A stretch of 64,000 nucleotides of DNA from Vescimonas sanitatis. GTDB taxonomy: Bacteria > Bacillota > Clostridia > Oscillospirales > Oscillospiraceae. Location: the NCBI RefSeq assembly GCF_049060325.1, contig NZ_JBMGPW010000001.1, positions 124,001 through 188,000 on the forward strand, in the 5' to 3' direction. Below the pieces are notes generated by a model. The model searched no databases and was not told the DNA's origin. It was given only the letters and a program-made list of their open reading frames with translations. Made by a program: the position numbers and the translations under genes. This document shows, piece after piece, positions 8,894-16,756 of this stretch; the stretch's first letter is position 1; each line of letters starts with the position of its first letter.

Positions 8894-9616
8894 ATGACGA
8901 GAGCAGACGGACGGGCATTTGACCAGCTGCGCCCGGTGGAGATGACACCCGGCTTTACGAAATTCGCCGAGGGCAGCGTGCTGATCCGCTGCGGCGAGAC
9001 GGTGGTGCTGTGCAACGCCTCGGTGGAGGAGAAGACGCCGCCCCATGTGGCGGAGGGCTGCGGCTGGGTGACGGCGGAGTATTCCATGCTGCCCCGGGCC
9101 AACCGGGAGCGCAGCCGCCGGGATGTGGACAAGCTGAAGCTGTCCGGCCGCAGTGCGGAGATACAGCGGCTCATCGGCCGCAGCCTGCGTGCGGCGGTGG
9201 ATATGGCAGCCCTGGGGCCCCGGACCATCACCGTGGACTGCGACGTATTGCAGGGCGACGGCGGGACGCGGACGGCATCCGTGACCGGCGGGTTCGCGGC
9301 GCTGGCGCTGGCCTGCAAAAAGCTGGTGACCGACGGCGTGATCGAGAGACTGCCGCTGCTGCACTATGTCACCGGTGTGTCGGCGGGCATTGTGGATGAC
9401 ACACCCCTGCTGGATCTGCAGTACAGCGAGGACAGCCGGGCGCAGGTGGACCTGAACTGCATGATGACGGAGCAGGGACAGCTGATCGAGATACAGGGCA
9501 CAGGTGAGGGCCGGCCCTTTACCGTGGCCGAGCAGCAGGCACTGGTGGCGCTGTGCGCCAAGGGGTGCGGCGAGCTGCTGGCGAAGCAGAAGGAGATACT
9601 GGGAGAGATACTATGA
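8894..9616 (+). CDS. rph: Ribonuclease PH
   Basis: RNase PH is a phosphate-dependent 3'-5' exoribonuclease that trims tRNA and other RNA ends. The 240-residue product has the family N terminus RADGRAFDQLRPV, the phosphate-binding SGRSAEIQRLIGRSLR segment and the DCDVLQGDGGTRTAS motif typical of the PH fold, and it ends in the usual C-terminal helix. AGGAGGG lies before the ATG, 12 nt after ftsY. It overlaps the next gene by 4 nt (ATGA), the rph-rdgB coupling seen in many Firmicutes. Confidence 0.96.
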   Translation: MTRADGRAFDQLRPVEMTPGFTKFAEGSVLIRCGETVVLCNASVEEKTPPHVAEGCGWVTAEYSMLPRANRERSRRDVDKLKLSGRSAEIQRLIGRSLRAAVDMAALGPRTITVDCDVLQGDGGTRTASVTGGFAALALACKKLVTDGVIERLPLLHYVTGVSAGIVDDTPLLDLQYSEDSRAQVDLNCMMTEQGQLIEIQGTGEGRPFTVAEQQALVALCAKGCGELLAKQKEILGEIL

Positions 9617-10203
9617 GATTTGTACTGGCATCCCACAACAAGGGAAAGCTGGCCGAGATGCAGGCCATTCTGGGCGAGCTGGGCGTGGAGGTGGTCATGC
9701 CCTCCGACGTGGGCGTGGACGTCGACGTGGAGGAGACGGGGACCACCTTCGCGGAGAACGCAGCGCTGAAGGCCAACGCCATCATGGCGGCCAGCGGCCT
9801 GCCGGCTATCGCGGATGACTCGGGACTGTGCGTGGACTGGCTTCAGGGCGCGCCGGGGGTGTATTCCGCCCGGTACGGCGGGCTGGACAGCGACCCGGAG
9901 CGCTGCCGGCTGCTGCTGAGCAATATGCGCGGCGCCACGAACCGGGCGGCGCATTTCCACACGGCCATCGTCTGCGCCTTCCCCAACGGGGACACGCTGA
10001 CGGCGGAGGGGGACTGCGCCGGGACCATTGCCTTTGCGCCTATGGGCGACGGCGGGTTCGGGTACGATCCTGTGTTCTTCGTGCCGTCCCTGCGAAAGAC
10101 CTTCGCCCAGCTGACGGCGGAGGAGAAGAACGCCATTTCCCACCGGGGCAGTGCCCTGCGGGCCTTTGCCGCGGAACTGAAAACGTATTTGGAGAAGCAA
10201 TGA
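9613..10203 (+). CDS. rdgB: XTP/dITP diphosphatase (HAM1/RdgB family)
   Basis: The enzyme hydrolyses dITP, XTP and dXTP to monophosphates and keeps deaminated purines out of DNA. The start is ATG 9613 within the rph stop (ATGA overlap), giving the family N terminus RFVLASHNKGKLAEM. An upstream in-frame ATG inside rph lacks support. The 196 residues include the SHNKGK nucleotide-binding motif, the metal-binding EETGTTFAENA and ADDSGL motifs, and FGYDPVF near the C terminus with the base-recognition SHRG segment. Translation is probably coupled to rph. Confidence 0.96.
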   Translation: MRFVLASHNKGKLAEMQAILGELGVEVVMPSDVGVDVDVEETGTTFAENAALKANAIMAASGLPAIADDSGLCVDWLQGAPGVYSARYGGLDSDPERCRLLLSNMRGATNRAAHFHTAIVCAFPNGDTLTAEGDCAGTIAFAPMGDGGFGYDPVFFVPSLRKTFAQLTAEEKNAISHRGSALRAFAAELKTYLEKQ

Positions 10204-10204
10204 T

Positions 10205-10522
10205 ATGGAACTGACAAGCAAGCAACGCGCACAGCTGCGGTCCCTGGCCACCAATCTGGACACCATCGTCCATGTGGGCAAGGACGGCATCGGCGACAAT
10301 CTGATCAAGCAGGTCAACGACGCGCTGGAGGCCCGGGAGCTCATCAAGGGCCGGGTGCTGGAGAACTCGCTGCTGACCGCCCGTGAGGCGGCGGAGGAAC
10401 TGGCGGTGGCTGCCCGCTGCGAGGTGGTGCAGGTCATCGGCAGCAAGTTCGTGCTCTACCGGATGCAGCACGACAAGAGCAAGCGGAAGATCGAATTGGT
10501 CAAGGCGAAGAGAAGCGTATGA
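10205..10522 (+). CDS. yhbY: YhbY-type (CRM domain) ribosome assembly RNA-binding protein
   Basis: The 105-residue protein is a single CRM domain: SKQRAQLRSLATNLDTIVHVGKDGI at the N terminus, then the GRVLEN and VQVIGSKFVLYR strands. YhbY/YqeI binds the large-subunit precursor and aids ribosome assembly. The C-terminal tail is strongly basic (KSKRKIELVKAKR), consistent with RNA binding. It begins 1 nt after rdgB and overlaps nadD by 4 nt (ATGA). This gene order (yqeI-nadD-yqeK-rsfS) is conserved in Firmicutes. Confidence 0.93.
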   Translation: MELTSKQRAQLRSLATNLDTIVHVGKDGIGDNLIKQVNDALEARELIKGRVLENSLLTAREAAEELAVAARCEVVQVIGSKFVLYRMQHDKSKRKIELVKAKRSV

Positions 10523-11712
10523 ACATCGGTATTTACGGCGGCACCTTTGATCCGCCCCATATCGGCCATGTGACGGCGGCCAAGGCCGCCATGGAGGTCC
10601 TGGGGCTGGACAAGCTGGTGCTGGTCCCGGACGCGCAGCCGCCCCACAAGGTGCTGCCGGAGGGCGGCGCCGCGCCGCGGCAGCGGTACGACATGGCGGT
10701 GCTGGCCACAGCGGCGCTGGGGAAGCGGGCGGAGGTCAGTGACATGGAGCTGCGCCGCAGCGGCGTCAGCTATACCGCGGACACGCTGGCGGCGCTGCGG
10801 GAGCAGTATCCGGATGACACGCTGTATTTGCTGATGGGGTCGGATATGTTTCTGAGCCTGCACAACTGGCGCAGGCCGGAGGCGATCATGGCCATGGCCC
10901 ACATCGCGCCCTTCAGCCGGGAGGCGGAGGATGAGTCCGCCGCCTTTGCCGCGCAGAGCGTGCGCCTGGAACGGGAGTTCGGCGCGCAGGTGACCGTGGT
11001 GCCCAATCCGCAGGTGGTGGAGCTTTCCTCCACCGAGGTCCGCACCGCGCTGGCACAGGGCGGGGGAGAGGACCTGCTGCCGCCGCCGGTGTGGGGCTAT
11101 ATCCAGCGGGAGCGTCTGTACGGTACCCATACGGACCTGACGCACCTGACCCCGGAGAAGCTGCTGCCCATCGCGCTGAGTTATCTTAAGCCCAAGCGTA
11201 TGCCCCATGTGCTGGGCACGGAACAGGAGGCGGTGCGCCTGGCGGAGCGTTACGGCGCGGACGTGACAAAGGCGCGCATCGCCGCGCTGCTGCACGACTG
11301 CACCAAGAAGCTGGATATGGACGAGCAGCTGGCGCTGTGCAGACACTATGGCATCCCGCTGGATGAGCTGGAGCAGAAGGCGCTGAAGCTGCTGCACAGT
11401 AAGACCGGCGCGGCCATCGCACGGGATGTGTTTGCCGTGGACGACGATGTGTATAACGCGATCATGTACCACACCACCGGTAAGCCGGATATGACGCTGC
11501 TGGAGAAGATCATCTATCTGGCGGATTATATCGAGCCCACCCGGGACTTTCCAGGGGTGGAGGCGCTGCGAAGGACGGTATACGAGGATCTGGACCGGGG
11601 CCTGCTCATGGGTCTGACCATGACCATTGATGAGATGGAGGAGATGGGTAACCCCGTCCACCACATGACCCGCGACGCGCGGGACTATCTGATGAAAAGA
11701 GGGATATCATGA
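10519..11712 (+). CDS. nadD: Fused nicotinate-nucleotide adenylyltransferase and YqeK-type HD hydrolase
   Basis: Residues 1 to about 200 form NadD, which adenylylates nicotinate mononucleotide in NAD synthesis: GGTFDPPHIGHV carries the HxGH nucleotidyltransferase motif and SSTEVR is the second ATP-binding motif. Residues from about 215 form an HD-domain hydrolase with HVLGTEQEA and the metal pair LLHDCTKK (His259-Asp260), then HTTGKPDMTLLEKIIYLADYIEP. That is the signature of YqeK, which cleaves diadenosine tetraphosphate symmetrically. In Bacillus these are two adjacent genes; here they are one 397-residue reading frame with no internal stop or obvious second ribosome site. The fusion occurs in some other Clostridia. 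It overlaps both neighbours by 4 nt. Confidence 0.95.
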   Translation: MNIGIYGGTFDPPHIGHVTAAKAAMEVLGLDKLVLVPDAQPPHKVLPEGGAAPRQRYDMAVLATAALGKRAEVSDMELRRSGVSYTADTLAALREQYPDDTLYLLMGSDMFLSLHNWRRPEAIMAMAHIAPFSREAEDESAAFAAQSVRLEREFGAQVTVVPNPQVVELSSTEVRTALAQGGGEDLLPPPVWGYIQRERLYGTHTDLTHLTPEKLLPIALSYLKPKRMPHVLGTEQEAVRLAERYGADVTKARIAALLHDCTKKLDMDEQLALCRHYGIPLDELEQKALKLLHSKTGAAIARDVFAVDDDVYNAIMYHTTGKPDMTLLEKIIYLADYIEPTRDFPGVEALRRTVYEDLDRGLLMGLTMTIDEMEEMGNPVHHMTRDARDYLMKRGIS

Positions 11713-12077
11713 AAACACCGAAAGAACTGGCGCTGCTGGCCGCCCGTGCCCTGTCCGATAAGAAGGGCAAGGAGATCCGCGTGATGGAGATCGCCGAGCT
11801 AACCACGCTGGCGGACTATTTCGTTCTGGCCACCGGTGCCAGCAATACCCAGATCAACGCACTGGTGGACAATGTGGAAAAGGTACTGGCAGAGGAGGCC
11901 GGTGAGCAGCCCCTGCACCGGGAGGGCTATCGCGGCGGCACGTGGGTCCTGCTGGACTACGGCTGCATCGCCATCCATGTGTTCAATCAAGAGGCTCGGG
12001 CCTTCTACGGTCTGGAACGTCTGTGGCAGGACGGCAAGAGCGTGGACATCAGCGGCATTGTGGAGGAGCACGACTGA
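11709..12077 (+). CDS. rsfS: Ribosome silencing factor RsfS
   Basis: RsfS binds ribosomal protein L14 and blocks subunit joining under nutrient limitation. The 122 residues have the DUF143 core: ELTTLADYFVLATGAS, then HREGYRGGTWVLLDYGCIAIHVF and an AFYGLERLW segment. It ends the smc operon and overlaps nadD by 4 nt (ATGA). No clear terminator separates it from the leucine T-box promoter that follows. Confidence 0.96.
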   Translation: MKTPKELALLAARALSDKKGKEIRVMEIAELTTLADYFVLATGASNTQINALVDNVEKVLAEEAGEQPLHREGYRGGTWVLLDYGCIAIHVFNQEARAFYGLERLWQDGKSVDISGIVEEHD

Positions 12078-12125
12078 GTTTCCGCGCTGAGTGGCGCGTA
12101 CAGGTGTTTTTCCCGGAAAACGGGG

Positions 12126-12153
12126 TTGACATTCGGCAAAAATGCGCTAAAAT
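12126..12153 (+). promoter_or_regulatory. Promoter of the leuS T-box transcript
   Basis: TTGACA (12126-12131), 16-bp spacer, TAAAAT (12148-12153), a near-consensus promoter at the head of the 270-nt leader. Confidence 0.8.
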
Positions 12154-12164
12154 AGACTTCGATA

Positions 12165-12419
12165 TTGTCAGAAGCGATGAAGGGAAAAAGACGGAGATCA
12201 TCCACCCGAAGAGAGCCGGCGTATGGTGCGAGCCGGCGGGGACGCTCTGTTGTACTGGTCCCGGAGCTTTCCGCCTGAACAGGGCGGGACGGGTACGCGC
12301 CGTTACAGCGTCGTCTCTCGTAAGAAAGACACGGAGCGCCGCGGAGCGATCTGCGACGGAAGCAGGGTGGTAACACGTCTATAACGTCCCTGGCTGCGTA
12401 AAGCAGCCGGGGATTTTTA
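12165..12419 (+). promoter_or_regulatory. T-box leader (tRNA-Leu sensing) of leuS
   Basis: The 381-bp gap before leuS holds a T-box element. Visible parts: a stem I apex with GAGAGCCGG and its partner CCGGC; the conserved GGAGC near 12263-12267; the T-box AGGGTGGTAACACG (12364-12377) with the UGGU acceptor-binding bulge at 12368-12371; and a terminator. Counting back from GAGC as in known T-boxes puts the specifier at 12255-12257, which reads CUG (Leu) and is followed by a purine. The fourth base of UGGU would pair with A73, the discriminator of tRNA-Leu. Uncharged tRNA-Leu should favour antitermination and leuS expression. Confidence 0.92.
12387..12419 (+). terminator. T-box attenuator hairpin
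   Basis: GGCTGC (12392-12397) pairs with GCAGCC (12403-12408), extended by outer pairs to 12387/12413, followed by TTTTT. The T-box sequence just upstream is the expected antiterminator partner. Confidence 0.9.
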
Positions 12420-12458
12420 TTTGCGGAAAACAAAATTCACATACAAGGAGAAGCGAGC

Positions 12459-14885
12459 ATGAATTACGATTTTGCGGCCATTGAGAAGAAATGGCAAGCT
12501 AACTGGGAGAAGACAAAGCCCTATGCCGCCATTACCGGCGACAAACGACCCAAGTTCTACGGGCTCATCGAGTTTCCTTATCCCTCCGGCCAGGGCCTGC
12601 ACGTGGGGCATCCCCGCCCCTTTACGGCTATGGATATCGTCACCCGCAAAAAGCGGATGCAGGGCTATAATGTATTGTTCCCCATCGGCTTCGATGCTTT
12701 CGGTCTGCCCACGGAGAACTATGCCATCAAGAACCACATCCATCCTGCCATCGTCACGAAGAACAACATCGAGAATTTCACCAAGCAGCTGAAGATGCTG
12801 GGATACGGCTTTGACTGGGACCGCTGCGTGGACACCACCGACCCCAAGTACTACAGGTGGACCCAGTGGATATTCCTGCAGATGTTCAAGCACGGCTTGG
12901 CCTACAAGTCCACCATGCCCGTCAACTGGTGCACAAGCTGCAAGTGCGTGCTGGCTAACGAGGAAGTGGTCAACGGCGTGTGCGAGCGCTGCGGCAGCGA
13001 GGTCATCCGCAAGGAGAAGAGCCAGTGGATGCTGAAGATCACCGAGTATGCCCAGCGGCTGATCGACGATCTGGATGATGTGGACTATATTGAGCGCGTG
13101 AAGATCCAGCAACGCAACTGGATCGGCCGTTCCACCGGCGCAGAGATCACCTTCGACACCAATGTGGGCGACCAGGTGACGGTCTATACCACTCGTGCCG
13201 ACACCCTGTTCGGCACCACGTATATGGTCATCTCTCCCGAGCACCCGCTGCTGAAGAAGTGGCAGCCCCTCATTAAGAACTGGGATGCTGTGGCGGCCTA
13301 TCAGGAGGAAGCGGCCCATAAGTCCGACTTTGAGCGCGGCGAGCTGAACAAGGAAAAAACCGGCGTGCGGCTGGAGGGTATCGAGGTCATGAACCCGGTG
13401 ACCCACAAGCCCCTGCCCATGTTCGTCTCCGACTATGTCCTCATGGGCTACGGCACCGGCATCGTCATGGGCGTGCCCGGCCACGACCAGCGCGACTGGG
13501 AGTTCGCCAAGAAGTTCGGCCTCCCCATCATCGAGGTGGTGGCCGGCGGCGACGTGACCAAGGAGGCCTTTGTCGCCAAGGACGACAGCGCTGTCATGGT
13601 CAACTCCGGCTTCCTGAACGGCCTGACCGTCAAGGAGGCCATCCCCGCCATGAAGAAATACGTGGTGGAGCAGGGCTTCGGCAAGGAGAAGGTCAACTAC
13701 AAGCTGCGCGACTGGGTGTTCTCCCGCCAGCGCTACTGGGGCGAGCCTATCCCCCTGGTGAACTGCGAGAAGTGCGGCTGGGTGGCCCTGCCGGAGGAGC
13801 AGCTGCCCCTGGTGCTGCCCCAGGTGGAGAGCTATGAGCCCACCGACGACGGCGAGAGCCCCCTCAGCAAGATGACCGACTGGGTCAACACCACCTGCCC
13901 CTGCTGCGGCGGCCCGGCCAAGCGCGAGACGGACACCATGCCCCAGTGGGCCGGCTCCAGCTGGTACTTCCTGCGGTATATGGATCCCCACAACGACAAG
14001 GCACTGGCCAGCAAGGAGGCGTTGGACTACTGGTCCCCCGTGGACTGGTACAACGGCGGCATGGAGCACACCACGCTGCACCTGCTGTACTCCCGCTTCT
14101 GGCATAAGTTCCTGTACGACATCGGCGTGGTGCCCACCAAGGAGCCCTACGCCAAGCGCACCAGCCACGGCATGATCCTGGGCGAGGGTGGCGAGAAGAT
14201 GTCCAAGTCCCGCGGCAACGTGGTCAACCCCAACGACATCGTAGCCCAGTACGGCGCGGACACCATGCGCCTGCACATCATGTTCATCGGCGACTTCGAG
14301 AAGGCCGTCAGCTGGAGCAACGAGGCTGTCAAGGGCAGCAAGCGCTTCCTGGACCGCTGCTTCAATCTGCAGGATATCGCCACCGCTGAGGAGTCCATCT
14401 CCGCCAAGAACGAGTCCATCGTCCACAAGACTATCAAGAAGGTCAGCCAGGATATCGACGAGCTGAAGATGAACACCGCTATCGCCGCCATGATGACCAT
14501 GGTCAACGAGTTCTACGCCAATGGCTGCTCCAAGGGCGACGTGGAGATGCTCTGCCTGCTGCTCAGCCCCTTTGCCCCCCACATGGTGGAGGAGATGTGG
14601 GAGAACATGGGCTTTGCCGCCAAGTACGGCAAGATGGCCATGCAGATGGATTGGCCCGAGCACGACGAGGCCAAGACTGTGGACAGCCACGTGGAGATGG
14701 CCGTGCAGGTCAACGGCAAGCTGAAGGGTACCGTCACCGTCCCCGTGGACAGCGACGAGGCTGCTGTGGTGGCCGCCGCTATGGAGAGCGACAAGGTGAA
14801 AAAGGCCACGGAGGGCATGAGTGTTGTCAAGACCATTTTGGTCAGGAACAAGCTGGTGAACCTGATCGTGAAGCCCGCGAAATAA
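12459..14885 (+). CDS. leuS: Leucyl-tRNA synthetase
   Basis: LeuS charges tRNA-Leu. The 808-residue length is normal for the bacterial type. The class I HIGH motif appears as HVGH inside YPSGQGLHVGHPRP, four cysteines form a zinc knuckle in CTSCKCVLANEEVVNGVCERC, the CP1 editing domain contains the TTRADTLFGTTYM and GHDQRDWEFAKKF motifs, and KMSKSRGNVVNP is the second ATP motif. Its C-terminal anticodon-binding and small C-terminal domains are present. AAGGAGAAG precedes the ATG by about 7 nt. It is controlled by the T-box leader and ended by a strong terminator, so it is monocistronic. Confidence 0.98.
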   Translation: MNYDFAAIEKKWQANWEKTKPYAAITGDKRPKFYGLIEFPYPSGQGLHVGHPRPFTAMDIVTRKKRMQGYNVLFPIGFDAFGLPTENYAIKNHIHPAIVTKNNIENFTKQLKMLGYGFDWDRCVDTTDPKYYRWTQWIFLQMFKHGLAYKSTMPVNWCTSCKCVLANEEVVNGVCERCGSEVIRKEKSQWMLKITEYAQRLIDDLDDVDYIERVKIQQRNWIGRSTGAEITFDTNVGDQVTVYTTRADTLFGTTYMVISPEHPLLKKWQPLIKNWDAVAAYQEEAAHKSDFERGELNKEKTGVRLEGIEVMNPVTHKPLPMFVSDYVLMGYGTGIVMGVPGHDQRDWEFAKKFGLPIIEVVAGGDVTKEAFVAKDDSAVMVNSGFLNGLTVKEAIPAMKKYVVEQGFGKEKVNYKLRDWVFSRQRYWGEPIPLVNCEKCGWVALPEEQLPLVLPQVESYEPTDDGESPLSKMTDWVNTTCPCCGGPAKRETDTMPQWAGSSWYFLRYMDPHNDKALASKEALDYWSPVDWYNGGMEHTTLHLLYSRFWHKFLYDIGVVPTKEPYAKRTSHGMILGEGGEKMSKSRGNVVNPNDIVAQYGADTMRLHIMFIGDFEKAVSWSNEAVKGSKRFLDRCFNLQDIATAEESISAKNESIVHKTIKKVSQDIDELKMNTAIAAMMTMVNEFYANGCSKGDVEMLCLLLSPFAPHMVEEMWENMGFAAKYGKMAMQMDWPEHDEAKTVDSHVEMAVQVNGKLKGTVTVPVDSDEAAVVAAAMESDKVKKATEGMSVVKTILVRNKLVNLIVKPAK

Positions 14886-14891
14886 AGCGTT

Positions 14892-14923
14892 GTATCCCCC
14901 GGTGCAGCCGGGGGATACTTTTT
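14892..14923 (+). terminator. Intrinsic terminator of leuS
   Basis: A perfect 11-bp stem (14892-14902 with 14908-14918) and five T residues, 7 nt after the stop codon. Confidence 0.94.
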
Positions 14924-14979
14924 CTGGAGGGCGGACCGCCGGGACGCACACTTTTTTGCCGTTTTTGTAAAAAAACGAC

Positions 14980-15008
14980 TTGACAAGCTGTGTTATCCCC
15001 GGTATAAT
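14980..15008 (+). promoter_or_regulatory. Promoter of rpsU
   Basis: TTGACA, exact 17-bp spacer, TATAAT: a full-consensus sigma-A promoter, preceded by an A/T-rich UP-like stretch. The roughly 70-nt leader has a short CACCC (15043-15047)/GGGTG (15059-15063) hairpin. Confidence 0.93.
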
Positions 15009-15085
15009 ACACCCGTTAGTCATGTAAATGGCTCTTAAAGAGCACCCAGGATCGAGCCGGGTGTATCGGAGGGAGGGAAACATAA

Positions 15086-15271
15086 ATGTCCGAAGTCCAT
15101 GTTAAGGAAGGCGAGTCCCTGGACAGCGCTCTGAAGCGTTTTAAGAGAAGCTGCGCCAAGGCGGGCGTCCTGGCCGAGGTGCGCCGCAGAGAGTGCTACG
15201 AAAGCCCCAGCGTTAAGCGCCGCAAGAAGTCCGAGGCTGCGCGCAAGAACCGCAACAAGCGTTACTATTAA
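15086..15271 (+). CDS. rpsU: 30S ribosomal protein S21
   Basis: The 61-residue, highly basic protein has the S21 signature: EGESLDSALKRFKRSCAKAG followed by VRRRECYESPSVKRRKKSEAARK. S21 binds the small subunit near the anti-Shine-Dalgarno helix. A GGAGGGAGGG ribosome site precedes the ATG. It has its own consensus promoter and terminator, consistent with high monocistronic expression. Confidence 0.97.
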   Translation: MSEVHVKEGESLDSALKRFKRSCAKAGVLAEVRRRECYESPSVKRRKKSEAARKNRNKRYY

Positions 15272-15278
15272 GTGACAA

Positions 15279-15315
15279 AGAAGCCTGAGAACATAGGTTC
15301 TCAGGCTTCTCTTTT
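15279..15315 (+). terminator. Intrinsic terminator of rpsU
   Basis: A 14-bp stem (15279-15292 with 15297-15310) and CTTTT. The convergent minus-strand gene stops at 15318, so the hairpin may also serve that strand, but the T-run there is short. Confidence 0.9.
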
Positions 15316-15317
15316 AT

Positions 15318-16043
15318 CTATCCTGTCAGGTCCCGCAGTATGTCGGCGCACTCCGGCAGGGTCAGCAGACCCCGGTGTATGCCCAGGCGCTCTCCCAGAG
15401 CGATTTTTCTATGCAGGGTGTCACCGTCGTCCAGCAGGACGAACCGTGTCTCGCCGCCCCGGCGGTACGTGAAATACCGGGCGCCCAGCTCCCGGGAAAA
15501 GAATATCTGGCGGCCTGTTTGCAGGGCGGCTAGCTGTTCATCTGTCAGCGGTATGCCCTCACCAGTGGGACAGGGGAGAGGGAAGTCCATCCGCAGGCGC
15601 TGGAGGTCCAGCACGATACGGTCCGGCCCGAAGGCACGGCAGCAGGCGGACAACCGGTTTTCGATATCCCCGCCGGACAGGGCGGTGCATACCAGTACCC
15701 GCGCGCCGGGAGCCGTGTGGGCGCATTTCTCGTGGACCCACAGGGCGATGCCGGACCGGTGCAGGGGCTGGGCCAGCGCCTCCGTCAGTTCTGCGGCGGG
15801 GAAGGGGACGATCACTGTGCCGTATCTCCGGCGGCGGCACTCCTGCACCACGCCGGCTGCCGTTTCCGGGCTGAAGGGTCCCGCCGCGCCGGTGAGCAGC
15901 ATGGCACCGCCCCGCAGGGCAGGCGGCATGGGCAGGGCACACAGCACTCCGTTTTCTATCCGGTAGGCCGCGTTGGCGATGGGCAGCTGTGTGCCGCAGG
16001 CCATCTGGCGAAGCGGCGGTGCGGCGGCGATCATCAGCTGCAT
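15318..16043 (-). CDS. Unrecognised protein, possibly a degenerate TIM-barrel domain
   Basis: The start is ATG at 16043, preceded by AAGGGGG 8 nt upstream; an earlier in-frame GTG lacks a ribosome site. The 241 residues have no signal peptide or membrane span. Alternating hydrophobic strands (ENGVLCALPMP, YGTVIVPFP, ALWVHEKC, DRIVLDLQRL) and helices suggest an alpha/beta barrel. The end (ARYFTYRRGGETRFVLLDDG, then a helix and GIHRGLL) is reminiscent of the last strands of GH18-like barrels, but a catalytic DxxDxE motif is not seen. It is divergent from the YqeG gene and convergent with rpsU. I do not assign a function. Confidence 0.65.
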   Translation of the reverse strand: MQLMIAAAPPLRQMACGTQLPIANAAYRIENGVLCALPMPPALRGGAMLLTGAAGPFSPETAAGVVQECRRRRYGTVIVPFPAAELTEALAQPLHRSGIALWVHEKCAHTAPGARVLVCTALSGGDIENRLSACCRAFGPDRIVLDLQRLRMDFPLPCPTGEGIPLTDEQLAALQTGRQIFFSRELGARYFTYRRGGETRFVLLDDGDTLHRKIALGERLGIHRGLLTLPECADILRDLTG

Positions 16044-16055
16044 AGGCGTACCCCC

Positions 16056-16084
16056 TTGCGAGACCACGATGTCCGTGGTACAAT
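16056..16084 (+). promoter_or_regulatory. Promoter of the YqeG-type gene
   Basis: TTGCGA (16056-16061), 17-bp spacer, TACAAT (16079-16084), 34 bp before the start codon. It overlaps the ribosome site of the divergent minus-strand gene. Confidence 0.65.
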
Positions 16085-16117
16085 ACTGCTGTACTTTATG
16101 AGAGGAGTCGGATACCT

Positions 16118-16627
16118 ATGCCCATTTCCATGACGCCCTACCGGGTGTTTGACAGCTACCGCAGCATCACGCCCGCGTTTTTTATGCGGCACGGCATCCG
16201 GCTGCTGCTGTGCGATCTGGACTATACCCTGGCGCCCAAGTCCCAGCCGGAGCCGGACGCGGACCTGCGCCGCTGGCTCTCCGATGTGCGGGCGGAGGGT
16301 GTGGAGGTCATGATCCTGTCCAACAACCGCAGCCCCGTGCGAGTGGAGCGATTCTGCCGCGATCTGGGAATCACCTACGAGGGCCATGCGGGCAAGCCGT
16401 CCGTAAAGGGCTTTCGCCGGGCCATGGTGCGCTGCGGCGTCACCCCGCGGGAGACAGCCATGCTGGGCGACAAACTGCTGACGGATATGCTGGGTGCCAA
16501 CCGGGCTGGCGTGCTGCCGCTGATGGTGGAGCCGCTGGGCGGGCCGCGCGGCGCGTGGAATAAGGTGCTGCATGGCCTGCAGAGGCCGTGGAAGGCCGCC
16601 AGTTTGAAAAAACATCCGGAACGGTGA
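16118..16627 (+). CDS. YqeG-family HAD IIIA phosphatase
   Basis: The 169-residue protein matches the YqeG group of HAD phosphatases: motif I is LLLCDLDYTLAP (nucleophile and acid-base Asp), motif II is VMILSNNRS, the conserved Lys is in HAGKPSVKGF, and motif III is AMLGDKLLTDMLGANRAG. Related yeast Gep4 dephosphorylates phosphatidylglycerophosphate, and bacterial YqeG proteins may act similarly; the substrate here is not known. AGAGGAG precedes the ATG. The short C-terminal tail is basic. The neighbour efp has its own promoter. Confidence 0.88.
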   Translation: MPISMTPYRVFDSYRSITPAFFMRHGIRLLLCDLDYTLAPKSQPEPDADLRRWLSDVRAEGVEVMILSNNRSPVRVERFCRDLGITYEGHAGKPSVKGFRRAMVRCGVTPRETAMLGDKLLTDMLGANRAGVLPLMVEPLGGPRGAWNKVLHGLQRPWKAASLKKHPER

Positions 16628-16646
16628 CTTTTTTGCGCGGAAACAC

Positions 16647-16675
16647 TTGCCAAACAGCAGGTTATCATGTAAAAT
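16647..16675 (+). promoter_or_regulatory. Promoter of efp
   Basis: TTGCCA (16647-16652), exact 17-bp spacer, TAAAAT (16670-16675), about 80 bp upstream of efp. Confidence 0.7.
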
Positions 16676-16756
16676 ATATAAGGCCGATTTTGGCTGATAT
16701 TATTTATTCAGAGGGAATGGAGATATTCCCTCATACACAATGGGAGGAATATCAAT

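Noticed and set aside
12417..15083. 888-codon open frame on the minus strand opposite leuS
   Set aside because: It mirrors the codon periodicity of leuS, is low in complexity with repeated His/Leu/Gly/Val, and crosses the leuS terminator and rpsU promoter. A shadow of a GC-rich gene.
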